Shown here one piece after another: positions 11,386-24,585 of a stretch of 64,000 nucleotides of DNA. Source of the stretch: Parus major (Eukaryota; Chordata; Aves; Passeriformes; Paridae); assembly GCF_001522545.3 (NCBI RefSeq), contig NC_031769.1, positions 131,891,853-131,955,852 of the forward strand, read 5' to 3'. Numbering within the stretch: the first letter of the stretch is position 1; each line of letters starts with the position of its first letter. Below the pieces are notes generated by a model, which was not told where the DNA came from, did no database searches, and saw only the letters and a list, made by a program, of their open reading frames with translations. Position numbers and translations under genes: made by a program.

Positions 11386-14300
11386 TCAATACAATCTCCC
11401 TGTGTTCAATACCCAAGCAGATCATCCTCTGAAAACACATTGATAGCTGACATGACATGAATTTTACCTCAAGGAGCACAATGATCTTAAAGAGTCTTTT
11501 TTCATCAGAGTCAATGGTTAGACAATGCAGGAATTATCTCCTGACCATTCCTACCTTAAAAAATGGGGCTGCAGCACCATAGTAGAAAGCATTCCTTGAG
11601 CATCACAATTAAGAGCTAAGTTGTTATCTTATCCTGATTAAAAAGTGCTTGAGTTTCTACAAGTTTTCAGCCAGGGAAACTCAGGAATGATGTCCAGGTT
11701 CATTTTTTGACAATTAGCAATTCTGAACCTCAAACTGACAGATTACCGCCATTTGGCAGTATCACCAATAGACAGGGAGTTGTGAAATAGTAAGATATTA
11801 TTGTATTGTTGGTAGCCTGAGTAAATCTAAATCTTTTCAAGCTTTGCTTCAGTGGGTTAATTCCAGGACCTGAATTACAAGTGCAATTTGAATTACATTG
11901 CAAAGACTGAACTTACTTCACTTTAGCAAAGTCCTTTTTTCTTAAGACTTATGAATTCCAGTTATTTTGAAATCCTGAAATGTTGAAATCTTTTGATACC
12001 TTCCTTATTATTTCTAAGAAGAGATGGGTAAAGGTTTTTCCTGACTTTCCCTGCCAGCACCTCTTTATTTAGGTAAATGTGTTTCTTTGACTTTACCTTT
12101 ATTTTGTGGTATCTTAGCAGCTGCTACATGCAATATACATCCACAGGGGCTTTTTATTCTTGCTATCCTAAACCTGAGATATTAAAATAGCAGAAAGAAC
12201 AAACCTTGCCAGAATCAGAAAATAATAAAAAGAAAAAGAACAAAATGCATGTTCTGTACATATTTAGGGCAATTGAAGAGACTTGCAAAAAGCAGGGGTG
12301 ATTTCAGATTGTTTCTACATATTTTGTCTGAGAATTTTAAAACACTTAATGGATTCTAGCTAATTAAGTCTCAAAGCTTGATGCTGAGCTGTATGAAGCA
12401 GGGCAGAGGACATCACCCATTCTGTTGAGGAATGAAGGGAAAGTGATTCCATGATTTGCTGGGTACAAAAGATTAATAAATATTGGATTTGTGAATAAAG
12501 ATACATATTCCAGTTACAGTTTAACCATTAGGATTGATTTTTTTCAACATATAACAACATCTGTGACAATAGAGAAAAAGTATGCTGTAATGAAGTCTCT
12601 CATAAAATAATTTGTTTCATCACTAGCTTGTTGTTGAAAAAAAGATGTATCTGACAATAATACACACAAGATTTTATTTAGAGTGGAAGGGCTATTACTG
12701 AGTACTGGCTTGAAGCTGTAGCTTTTCAGGTAGTGAAGTATTTATTATGCATTCTCCACAACAGAAATACTCATTGGATAACTGCTGCAGAGGGAAAAAA
12801 AAATACACATTAATAATATCAGTTCAAAAGCTCAACAATATTTTTAAGAGAAGCAGCTAAATGGGGCTGTGGCCCTGCAGTTGTTTGTAGTAATCAAGGG
12901 CTTTCAACAGACCAGTCCTTATTCAGTTTCTAAAAACTGTGTGGATCTAGGTAATCAGACTGGAGACTGTGTACATAGCCTAGTTTCTGACAGCTTCGGC
13001 TTTCCCTGGTGTAGCACCAGGATTTTAAAAATCTCATCAGATAAATTTTATCTGTGCAAAGTAACACTATGCTGCGATGATGCATAATTCTGCATCACTG
13101 TATTTCTCACATTAATAAACCAAAAATGAATCGGAAATGTAAAAGATCTGTTGCTAGAAGTGTTTAGTCTTCCATATCTACTAGTTGCAATTTTTTCCTC
13201 CCAAAGTGTTTTCCTTAATCCAGCCTTAAGAGATTGAAGTGATGAAGCTTCCTACACTTCCCTTCAGAGAGCATTGCAAAGTATAATACACAAGAATGCT
13301 CAATATTTTTAATGAAATTGTGGTTATATTTAGCTTTTTATGTGAATTCTGTAAATCTGATATACAATCTTTTGTTTGCAAAACCCCCTCATTATTCTCT
13401 AAAAATATAAATTATTGATATTTCCACACAGTTACATGTTTCCAATGATTTTAGAACAATTTAATGCTAGGAAAATGTCTGCAAAGCAACATTTTTGTCA
13501 AAATATCTGAGGAGAGTATTTTTACTTTATTCTGTCTGGAGACAAATTTAGGATTTGGCTCAAGTTGAATTATAGGTACAAATGCCTTACACGAATTTGC
13601 AGGTTGTGTGACCCTGTGGCATTTGGTCTGCTTTTCTGTGCTGCTCTTTTTTGGGTTCTCAGATTTCTCTTATGGTAAGTTCCTGATAATTTTGTGATAT
13701 GGTACAAACAGAGGTATCAATAGAGGAAACCAAGATTCAAATTAATAAAAACTTGGTATGTATTTTTCATAATCTATAATTTTTCAATACCTGTAACTCT
13801 ATATGAAGTCTATTTCATATTTATTTGCAAATTCACTTATTCCCCTGATTCCTTTTTATTATATGAAGTGTCTTAAATCTCTCAGGGTAGTGCAATGCAG
13901 AGACTGAAGTACTGCAAGAAATGCCTTTTGCAGACTCTGAAGAATGTATGGCATGGGCTCATAATTGGATTTAAACACATATTGTTAGATCTCCCTCTGA
14001 TTGCATATAAAATATCTCCTGTAACCATTTGAATTTGTGAAGCTGGAAGGGGAAGGCTGCAGTGTTCACTGATTCCAGTGGGATTCAGATTTCCAAAATC
14101 CTAATGTGTGCCAGATATGAAAGAAGGGAGACTCTAGCCAGACTGGTGAGTGGCTGACTGCCATATTACATAATTACATTCATCACATAGGACATCCTCA
14201 GTGGAGAAAGGGAGAAGGTGGAAAGCCATATGAAAGTTCAGGATTCAGTGTCCACAATATTATTCAAATGCTTAATGTCCATTAAATACATTGTAGAAAC

Positions 14301-16059
14301 AGCAGCAATCTATTTTTTTGATGCAAGGTTTTTTTAAGAGCTTGTTTCAGAATCTGTTTTTCTCATTAGGATTTTAAATCCATGGCTTCTGACTTTGATC
14401 TTATTGGTTGACATTAATCCTTATTTTACCTTGTTGCTGTTTTGGGTTTTCTTTGGAAGGGGGGTGCATCCCTCAATCCAAGACATCTACTGCTACTTCA
14501 TCTGGGTAAAAAAGTAACTATTTTCCAGAAGGCACAGATAGTTCTGCTGTCTTCCAGGCAGGCAAGGAGGAAGCCTCAAAAGCAGAATGAATTAGACACC
14601 ACCACCACTGTCTGGACACAGCCCTTTGCTCCTGTAGTTACTTCATTGCGTCCTGGATTGCACATGAGACAATAAGAGAACAAACTCTCTGAACGGTCCA
14701 AACCACTCTTTCTTTGGTTGGCTTCACTCAACACTGCAGTAGATGGGTGGGTTTGAAAGAGAGAGAGAAAGGAACGTTCTTCCAATTATATGGGCTTTGA
14801 CCATTGAGTTTTGTATGTGAGTGTCACAAACATTTCACAGTAGATCATATGTGATGCATGTTCTGCTATAACCCTGGCAAAAAAGAAGTACACTGAGAGT
14901 GGTGACACCTGCCACTAATCCTAACTGCAGAACAGAAACCTGTACCTGGATCCTGTTCATTTGAGAAACCAGACCCAGGTTTAATTTGGCATGCCCACAT
15001 ATCTACACAGCCCATTATAAATGTAAAGGAAGATATATTCCTCGATGGAGTGCTTGTAAGTTTTATTTGTTTGCTACTAGGTTTTCCTTTGCCAGCATTG
15101 CCTCCATGCCAGCAAGACCTTTACCTGACAGTATTTAATTCAGGGCCAGGATCCGTAAAAAAACAGGAGGCCAAGTGGAATATCATCAGCTCTACATTTG
15201 CAAATTTACCCAGTTTTGTTTAAATTACTTTCCTGCTTCCTAGTTTGTCTTCCCCTCAGCACAGAAAGAAAGAGGATTAAGGCTGTCAGGGCTGTACTTC
15301 AGAGGCAGCCCCAGCAAAGCCCCTAAAGAAGAAAAGTGAATGATCGTAACCCATCCTCTGGATCCTCTCCAGCATAAGAATGGATAAACTAATTTTTTTT
15401 AGCACTCATTAGGTTCCACAGTAAAATAAACAGCATATGGGAGTCTCTGGAATTGAAGATAGAAGGTCACTGAGACCTGGATTTATTTACTGAGGACACA
15501 GATCATTGTCCTAGTGCCACAGGGAGCGTTTCGGTCAGGGAAATGGATGCCCTTCAGATGCCATGTCAAAATCTGAAGCCTGACTGATTGCTGTCTAAAA
15601 ATTAAGAGCAGATGCTGTTAGACACTGTTTACTGTTTATCATCTCTTCAATAATCTTGCCCAGAAATGGAAAGTTTAGCAATCAGACAATAATTTCTTTG
15701 CAAGAAAATTAGTGTCAGAAAACGATTTATTGGGTAAGGACCAAATAAATGAATGCTTAAAAGCTTCTGGCAGTCTGCCTTTTCTTAAGAAAAAATTACC
15801 AATAGGAGGTGTTTTCCCAAATTGTCACCATAGGAAACATATTTCCCCTCTGTGGAATCCTTAAGAAATTTTCCTTGGAGGATCCAGGATGTCCAATTGA
15901 AACAAGTGAAAACTGAGTTAATTGAATTATCTGTTATTTTTATTCCTTTTTGATACTTTTATAGTGACAAATCCACCCCAGGATTTCAAATATAGTTTAT
16001 GCAGTGTGACTTAGTGCAATCTTAAACAGCTGGAGGTAATCTTGGCTAATCAGATAAAT
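11386..16059. other. non-coding sequence, no supported feature
   Basis: Long unique AT-rich stretch. Short frames at 12869-13087, 14442-14675 and 14576-14785 match nothing known. A GTAAGT splice-donor-like string at 13675 has no accompanying exon. I see no repeats I can name. Confidence 0.45.
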
Positions 16060-16215
16060 TAACATTTGTAATTGTTTAGTGTGTTTTAAGATTGCTTGAT
16101 ATTTGCAATAATAAATCCAGTCAGGACTAGACCATCATTGGGAGAACAGACAATCCAAACGCTGTGGTCCATGCCCTGCAAACTTCCTGTTCATTGTAAG
16201 GCCAATGCAATATGC
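16060..16215. other. weak candidate conserved block
   Basis: Contains 'ttgtaattgtttagtg', 'gatatttgcaataat' and 'tccaaacgctgtgg'. This mix of AT-rich factor-like sites and a CpG resembles CNE composition, but much less clearly than 5880-6110 or 58725-59060. Confidence 0.2.
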
Positions 16216-19200
16216 AATAGAAGAAAATGGATGTTAGAGGTGAATAATGATAAAGAGGTCACATCCTTTAGCTGATGCATCATTTGCTACTTCACAATTA
16301 TTGACAATTAATAGCTCACAGAAGGACAAAAAGAGAATGAGAGGAAGGTAAAAATAAAGTTTGGAAGGCTGGACTTTGCATTCATTACACTTGATATAAA
16401 AGCAGTTTTTCTTTTTTGTCAAAACTGTGACATCTTTCAACAGCAGATGAAGTATTTTCTATTAGGTAGTTTGAGTTCATTTTATTTGAACATAGTGAGC
16501 CTACTTTGAGATATACCTATCACATATAGCCCTAGATAATAATTTGGGAGAAGGAAATGCTACTTTTTAAAGTCTAATTCCAAGCATCTTTTGTCCCACA
16601 GACTTGTTGAGACCTACATATAAGGTCTGCAGTCCTACTGTATCCTGTAGTTTTGATGAGAGCTAACCATAATATTTAATTGCAGAACAAAACAAAAAAG
16701 GACTTTAAGTATCGTTAGCTCATGTATTTTACCCAGAACTCTTTATAAGAAAAACACAGGCTCTGTCTCACAGAGTTTTAAAGCTGTGAGAAGGATGCTA
16801 AAGGAAGGAACAGTTAAAAATTAGGTCGAAGAGCTGTAAGTTACTTATTAGAAAGACTTTATCTCTGTGTCAAATTCTGTACTTTCTTTGTTTCAACAGT
16901 AGCAGTTCTTTCTATTTTCTTTTGTCTGTTACTCTACATTACACTTCTGAGCTTTGTTCTTTTACATCACAGTGAAGATGTATTTCTGGGTATGCCAATA
17001 AAACATGTCTTCTCCAGGCAAAGAATTTGTTGTTGGAATATCTATATTGGAGTTCAAATACAAAAGCCCTGTTAATGCAATCTGTATTCTGCATTCTTAA
17101 ATGCTGTTACCATTTCTCAGTGTTAAAAGGATTTGTACATCTTAACTTTTTACTTAGGAAGTCCAATTATTAATCCTCCAAATAGACTGCCATGACCCAC
17201 CTAGAACTCACCAAGAATGGCTTTAGTGTCTCTTCTTGATGTTAGATGTCTCTTCTTATCCCTGTAAAGTAAAAGTTAATCCACCATGTATTGTCTTGGG
17301 TACGATAGGGGGCAGGAAACAAGAACAGACATGTCTGTATAGTTACAAGAAGCAGCCCAAAAAAAGAGATGTCAAATAATAGGGCTGGAATCAAGCCAAC
17401 ATATCTCAAAATAAAATGGCTGAAGATTTCATCAGGACAGAAGTGAAACATCCTCTTGGAGCAAAACCAGAAAATACAATTTGCTCCAATAATAATCAGA
17501 TTAGAACCATGATACTAAACATTTTTATTTTATTATACATGAATTTTTCAAAATCTCTTGGATGAAGGTTTGTAAGGTAAGAAAGGCTTGATTCTCTCAC
17601 ATTTTCACTTGTAACATGTAACATGTAACTTGCTAGATTTTGTGGCTCTGTAAAGGCTTCATCCAAAGACTACTGTATCATTGGAAAAAAAATATGCTTT
17701 ATCTAAAGGCATAAATGAAAGATGAACTCTGAATCATTGTGCTTCATTATTTCTGTTACAGTTTTGGCCTTGGTCATCCTTGTTCTGACATAAGGCATAA
17801 AAGGACACATCCTCCAACATTTATTCATATGAAACAAATTTGTAGTAAAAGTATTTTAAAAATAATATCAGACCACAAATATTCCAGACCTATGTATTCA
17901 TTCATCCATTAAATTAATTTCATTAAAATCATATAGATGTGGATGAAGATTTTCCTTGGTTTCATTCTATGCCTGTTGAAACACTGAAGAGTTTTGGCTG
18001 ACATTTCAAGCAAAATACCTGAAGGTAGGATCATCTTGATGTTGTATTCTGCCAAATTGCATTTGGATTTCAGAGTAGATATTTAATTTTTGCAAGACAC
18101 ACAGGGAATAAGAAGCATTTTCTACTTATAGAAAGTGATTACAGCTGAAGACATGCAAGTTGTCAATTTATCTCATGCAATGTGTATTGCAGTACATCAT
18201 AAATTATGTTCTTCTTGGAGGAAAAAGCCTCTTTTAATCTTAGCAACTAAAGTACAAGAATCACAAAACCATTCCTTTATACCTATTTGAGGAGCTGAGT
18301 CTAGAAATCAATAATGAAGATTAGATGTCTCTTGATAGTCAAATATAATTGTGAAGAAGAAATTTTGTAGAATCTCCTAAATATGCAGATTCCCTAAGTT
18401 AAATGTCAAACATAAATGCTCCCTGGGCCATTTCAAACTATATCATTGCAACATATTTCATTTAATACTTTAAGTGAATACAAAAGTTTTGTATTTGTGA
18501 ATGTGTTTTAAGAAGAAATTAATTGAAAAGTAAAGTCATGGCTACTTTTTCAAAGAGACACAAGCAGTTTGAGATGTATCTCTTGGAGGCTGTGAACCAA
18601 GCAGAACTCAAGGGAGGAATGTATGCCTGCCTCTCAAGGCTCTTCCCTCAACCCCATCTGTGGTATGCCTGCTCTTTCATGACAGCCTGCACAGGGAATT
18701 TGGTGTGGAGTTCTCTAAAAGAATATATTACTGGTTTGTAATATGTTTATTGGTATGGAGCAAGTGGATGGAAACATAGTACAATTGTTTACTTCATTCA
18801 GCAGCAGCAGAGTATGCTATAATGAGTTTGGCTAGTTCTGGAAACAATTATTACTGAAGGACTGCCATAGGGGGGCTCCTGGGTTGGTGAAGTTTGTGGA
18901 CTAATAGAAATCAGAAATAAACTTTTCTGAAAAAGTTGATTATAGCATTTGACGGTAGGTGAGATTGTATATAGATTCTCTGAAGCTGCCAAAGTGGGAC
19001 AGATTTCTTTGGCAATGATAAGCACAGAGTGGCCTCTGCTATGGCACGTTTGAGTTGCGATGAGTGTCTTGCAAGTTTTGAAGCCTTGCACTTCAGTTTT
19101 GTTAGCCTGTTGGAAGAAATCTCATTTAACTGGCATTTTTACATCTACATTAATTCTTTTAAAACACTGAAGTGAGTGTTCTACAGCTATGTAAAGAAAC

Positions 19201-21911
19201 GCATTATCAAAGCATTAAGATATGATTAAACTGACATTTTCTTAAGAAAACGAAAGGAGCAGGAAAAAGCCATTCTAAAAGGACTGAGTGCTACATACTC
19301 CAGATATTATCTTCAGTGCTTACTCAGGGATCTTTAAAGAAGCTTATTACCAAGTACCCTAAGAAGACAAGTGTGGATGTGTACAGATCAGAGGAATGCA
19401 AGTTAATGCACCTGCCAGATTTTACTATCGTACAAAGCATGTCAATCAGCACTCAGACCTTGCGTTTAAAAATGTGTTCCTTCAGATTTTTTTCAGTGCT
19501 GTATCGCATATAGCTAGAATTTCCTAGTCAGTATCCATCCAGTGCTGCAAATGTCATAAATTATGCTGCTGAATATATATTACTGATGTGATATATATGA
19601 ATGTGAATAGTGCTTCGTTAGATTCAGTAATGAGCTATAGAAATTCTGGTAGATATGGTTGCTGTGAGTACATATATTTAAACCTTTCTGCTATTCTCAA
19701 TAGGAAATAAAAATAACATTTTGAAATTAAAGAATAAAAACAGTTCTGCATATGTTTTCTTTAAGAAAGATAAATTAAAATACATAGTGAGTTTAATAGA
19801 TTGAGCAGTTTATAGCACATGAATTTACAGTGGTTGATACTGTACTTGATAGCTACATGCAGCTCACATCCCACAGGACTGTTTCGGAAGTGATGTGTCA
19901 GTTTTGGCTTGGTCTTAGGAAAAAATATGTTCAGAAACTCCTGAGAGGTCGCTGTCTGGAAAAGCCTGTATTGGAGGAGGGCCTGGTGCACCGAATCACC
20001 ACAGGATGGCTGAAGGCTGCTGGGAATCTGCAGTGATGAAGAAGCCAAGTGCAGAAGAGAACTTATGAGAAAAAATGGTATTAGGGCCATCACACACAGT
20101 GCAAATAAGGTTTCCTTTTTTGTTCTGTACAAAAATCTGAAATTTCTAAATTCTCTAAAAAAAATTATCCAGATTGGAAGTGCTGTAGGAGGACTAGCAG
20201 TAGGAAACTCAGAGGAGAAAAATCTTCCTTTTGCTGTGTCTACAGTATTTAGGGAAGTTATGGATACTGCCTATATGGGGTCAGAGAGAATTGCCATTCC
20301 ACCTAACAGCCACTTGCACAAGAACAAGCAGATGTTTAAGAGTAGATAGGTGGGTGAAAACATAGATGACAGCAGGCAAAGGGTCTTGGTCACCCATCAG
20401 GGTCCTCAGGCTTTGGTTCCTACCAAAACAAGGAGTCTGAATCTTGGGAGGTTCTCTGGTCCCCTTCATGTGCTCATGCTCTCTTACTTGTACTGAGTAA
20501 GAGAGTAAATACTGAGTAGCTCTCACTTACTCAGATTGAAAAGTCTTCAAACCTTGCAAAAGGGTGCAGCACCATGAAAACATGTCTCTATTCACTGTTT
20601 TGTTTTTTCAGGATTTAGCCCAAAAAATATTTTATCAAGTGAAAACTCAGTATTTACTGACTAAGGACATCAGGTTGTGGTGCTAGATGGAAGTCACTTT
20701 ATATAAAAAGTAGGATAAACATAAAGTGACTGAAGATATTCAAGTGACACTGTTCTACTGGAAATATAGTCATATAAATAAATGGGCTTTATCAGTTTGC
20801 TAGTACCTCCAGCAATGTTGACATTTGCATTCTGCTCTCCTACCTCTGACAGACTTTAGTTCTATTAAAATAATGAATTCTTATGCTGATATTCACCTCT
20901 TAGCATGAGGCATTTGGAACAAGTCAACACAGTTTCAGGGATGAATTTTAGAAGTTTATTAAGATATACAGATTTAAAAAGGAGAAATCTGTACAGATGG
21001 CATGTGTCAGAGATTTCTCTTTTTATCAGTTCTTATAAAACATGTCCATATATGATGCGTTTTCCAATAGAAAAATGAAGCACAAATCGTATTGGGATCA
21101 CCAGCAGGGTCTGATGTCCAAAGGCAGATATTTTATTTAAATGATCCTATACTGCTCAGTAGGAAATACCATTTTCATTGTGTTTACAAACATGTTAGCA
21201 TTCATTAAAATGTTTTTCTGGCTGCCCTTGAGATATGTATTTTAAAATACATACTTCTGAAAAGCTTTAGAGAGCAGAATTTTTTAAGTCTGATCATTTG
21301 ACAGGTGTTAATTCACATTGAAATTCTCATTGCAGAGACCTAGAAGCCAGGTGTTCAGAACAGCTTCAACACCAGAGAATGACTGGACCACAATATCCTT
21401 CAAAATAGTTTTTGTTTCATAACTTTGTTACTACTTTTGAGGTCAGTGTAGTGGTACCTGCCTGGGATACGACATGCTGCAGTACAATCTGTCCAGTGGT
21501 TTTGCCACTTAGCCCCGTGCTCTGTTTGTACATATCAGCATCTCAACACTATCACTTCTTTTTGATGCATTATTTCAAATGCAAACAGCTACTGGATAGT
21601 TGCCATCATCAGCTTTTGTAAAAAAATTAACTTAGTAATTTGATAAACTCTAAATATGTTATGCTCTGTAGACTGTTCACTCTTCCAATCTTTTCTGTGG
21701 CGCAGAGACACACTTCTTTGACAGAGGGATGATTTTAAATGCTCAGAAAAGGTACTCCATCCCAGTTCCATCTCTGGCCTGTTCAAAATTCATTCTCTTC
21801 AGTTTGCAAGGCTTTTAACAGAAATATCTCCCCAATAAGTGTTCCTCAACTGGGAAGCTAAAAGTGCAGTAGAATGATGTTGCTGTAATAGGTGTGGTTC
21901 TACCACTGGGG
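16216..21911. other. non-coding sequence, no supported feature
   Basis: Unique AT-rich DNA. A small tandem (gtaacat repeated, 17611-17629) is present. The 123-codon antisense frame at 19761-20132, the 97-codon frame at 18798-19091 and the 94-codon frame at 20065-20349 have no recognised motifs, overlap frames on the other strand, and are not called genes. Confidence 0.45.
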
Positions 21912-21932
21912 ATTTCTCTATAATAGAGAAAT
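21912..21932. repeat. 21-base near-perfect palindrome
   Basis: ATTTCTCTAT and ATAGAGAAAT form a perfect 10-bp inverted repeat around one central A. It is short and AT-rich, and no role is evident. Confidence 0.75.
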
Positions 21933-23884
21933 TTTGGGATGATATGCAGTTTCTTTTCAGAACTATCCCATAGCTGTTTGTTGAGGCAAGGAGGGAATGA
22001 TAACAACAAGGGACAGGGACAGTTATTTTCTGTGATACCCTGATATGAATTTTCATGTGCAGCCCAAAAAGCCAAAAGATTTCTTAACAGAGGCAGGAGG
22101 CTGCTTATGTAGCTCTGCTGAAATCACTTAGTGTTCCTCCTCTTCAGGTGGATAAAGAACTGTTTGAGCAGATATGTCTTTCAGACTGTAAATTTGGTCC
22201 TTCATTCCTTCCGGCAGAAATTGCACAGGGTTTTTTTTTAGCAAAATTGCTATGACCAGCATTGTCTCAGTTAGGAGAATTTCCACAAGGATTGATTTCT
22301 TTCATGGTGCAATACAAAAAGTTCTAATTACTATCTCACGTGACTTTGCCTAAAATTAGGGGTCTTGCTGGATGCTTCAATTAAGGAAAAATAAACAATG
22401 TGGATATTATTTGTTCAAATTCTGCTTAATTGTAAAGAATACTAGCTTCCATATACCTGCCTTATGTGGAAAGTCATGTATATTATCAAATTATGTTTTC
22501 CAGCATTAAATCCTGGTAATGCATAAATTAGCCAGTAAATTTGAATAACTGCTTTGATTTAGAGTACTTCAATATGCCATTTACTTCAGTGTTTAATTTC
22601 AGTCAATAAATATTGTTCTTTAGTGTTTTCATTACAACAGGAAGTGCCTTGAAACCAATTTTAGTGGTATATACATTTGAAGAGGCCTGGGTTCTCAGGC
22701 ATAAGATGCATCTCTTCGTACCTGGTGAAGTGTAGTAGTGTCTTTTCTACTTAGATATTGCATTTTTTGGAAGTGATTGTCCTGTTGAGAAATTGAAACA
22801 TGCATCACAGCTTATTACTTTGGACATGTAAAATTAGTAGGCAAACTTTCAAACACAAATTCCCCTTACAACAAATTTTTCTACTATGGTTAATGAAGTT
22901 CTGTGATAAATATTTTTTTTATTTTTTTTTAATTATTCTTCTGAATTCATAGACTAAAGTATACGAACTTGAGGAACATTTAAGTGAAAGAGGTGCTTCC
23001 AACTGTCAGAGATGCCCAGCTCTACCAAGACCCCACAACATCTAGCAATCGTTCCACAGAACACTGAAAGTTTATGATTATATCTTTGAGATGCTGAAGG
23101 TTTTTTAGCCTTTAGGACAAATGGAGAGCTCAGTATGTAATACAGTTTTTAGATCACAAATTAATTGGAAAACTGCTTGAGCAAAAGTTAATGCTTGACC
23201 CTCAGTTGGACTATGTTTCTTTCAATGGTTCTATGAAATCTACAATTGTCTCTCTTTAAATAAGTCTTGAGATGGTTAATTTATGTGCATGAATAGCAAT
23301 GAATGGGGAGAAAGCTGCATCACCCTTGTTTATTTCACACTAGCATTATTGTGAGATTTTGGATTAGTATAGCCACAATATACATGAGTTTTCAATTTTG
23401 AGCTGCTGGTGGTTTGCAGAATCAGAGGTAATCGCTGTTACAAGACCATGAGCCAGATTATGTGCTCCTTGCTAGCAAGTAATTACTCCTAAAAGTGCTT
23501 CCATGTGGATCACAACAGTTGTGGATGTGCAGTTATTCTTGAAGTAAATTCAGTTAATTCATACAGAATTTATGTGTGAGCCTGCCCAGTGAATCTCTTT
23601 AGCTTGTTCTTGGAGCAATTTAAGAATGGATTATTACATGTAAATAGATTCTTCCAAGATCCTATTTTTTTTTTGTGCTCTTACCAACAAAATCTACTTA
23701 TTTTTTTAATGGCAAAATTACAGGATTTTTAGACTAAGATCCATGATCCAACTTTTTTGAAAAACTCTCATCATATCTCTAATTCTAAACTCCTTGGAGA
23801 TCTGAAAAATCTTTAAATACATTGCCACCAGTCCAATGTAATAAAGGTTTATCCATAATTTTTCTAGCTACAGCTATAAATTAA
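21933..23884. other. non-coding sequence, no supported feature
   Basis: No gene or nameable repeat. The 22440-22620 part has evenly mixed AT-rich content with 'tgcataaattagcc' and 'gattta'-type homeodomain-like sites and might be conserved, but I would not call it without an alignment. T runs at 22912-22933 and 23665-23673 are simple sequence. Confidence 0.4.
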
Positions 23885-23950
23885 ATACTTATAATTTTAT
23901 TATAAGTATACTTATTATAATTACTTATTATAATACTTATAATTTTATTT
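23885..23950. repeat. AT-rich tandem and inverted repeat cluster
   Basis: A 17-base unit, atacttataattttatt, occurs at 23885-23901 and again at 23933-23949. Between them is a perfect 14-base palindrome, ATAAGTATACTTAT (23902-23915), and repeated 'ttattataa' strings. It is nearly pure A/T and prone to slippage and cruciform formation. Confidence 0.85.
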
Positions 23951-24463
23951 GGCCTTCCTATCATTGATTCATTAAGTATATGGCAATGTTTCTCAGTACA
24001 AGTAAAAGTTTTCTTGATCTTCCCCACATCAACTTCACTAAATTTTTTTAGTGGAAAACTTCTTCTTCATTGAATTATCAAACAGAAACCCAAAGAAGCT
24101 TGTAAATTTACAACAAAATTACCACAATCCAAAGCAACCATCTCACAACAATTTCATTTTCACTCTAGAGAGAATCAACCCATGTGGAAAACGTAAGTTT
24201 AATGTACCACAATCTGTAACTACTGTAATGTGGGTTACAGAAAAAGTTAGATAAAGGTGATTGTCTTTTATTTGCACTGTCTATACAGAATAAAAATGGA
24301 AATGCTTTAACGTGTTGCATAACGTTTGCCCTAACGCATAATGTTGTATTACATTAGCCCTAACTAATCTTTGAAACAACACTGATTTATGTACACAGTA
24401 ACTATTTGCATCTTTCTACTTAGCAGAGTATTAAAAAAGAGATTAGGACCAAGGTTCAGGATG

Positions 24464-24585
24464 AAGTTGCCTAAAGCTAAGTATTTGGTTTTGGCTTTAG
24501 GAGTCTAAATAAAAATGGCCTAGTTTTTAGAGCTGCTGAGCACAGATACCTCCAAATCAATCTTGTGAAAGCTGTAGTTCTTACA
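24464..24585. mobile_element. ancient unclassified sauropsid interspersed repeat, half copy
   Basis: The order 'gttgcctaaagctaag', 'ggagtctaaataaaaatggcc', 'tagagctgctgagcac' parallels a phrase I recognise from turtle, crocodilian and bird genomes: 'ggtgcctaaa...', then 'gcctaaataaaagtggcc', then 'tgctgagcac'. In those genomes it often forms the left arm of a long inverted repeat. Only one arm is visible here. I cannot give a library name, and the match is from memory and diverged. Confidence 0.45.
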
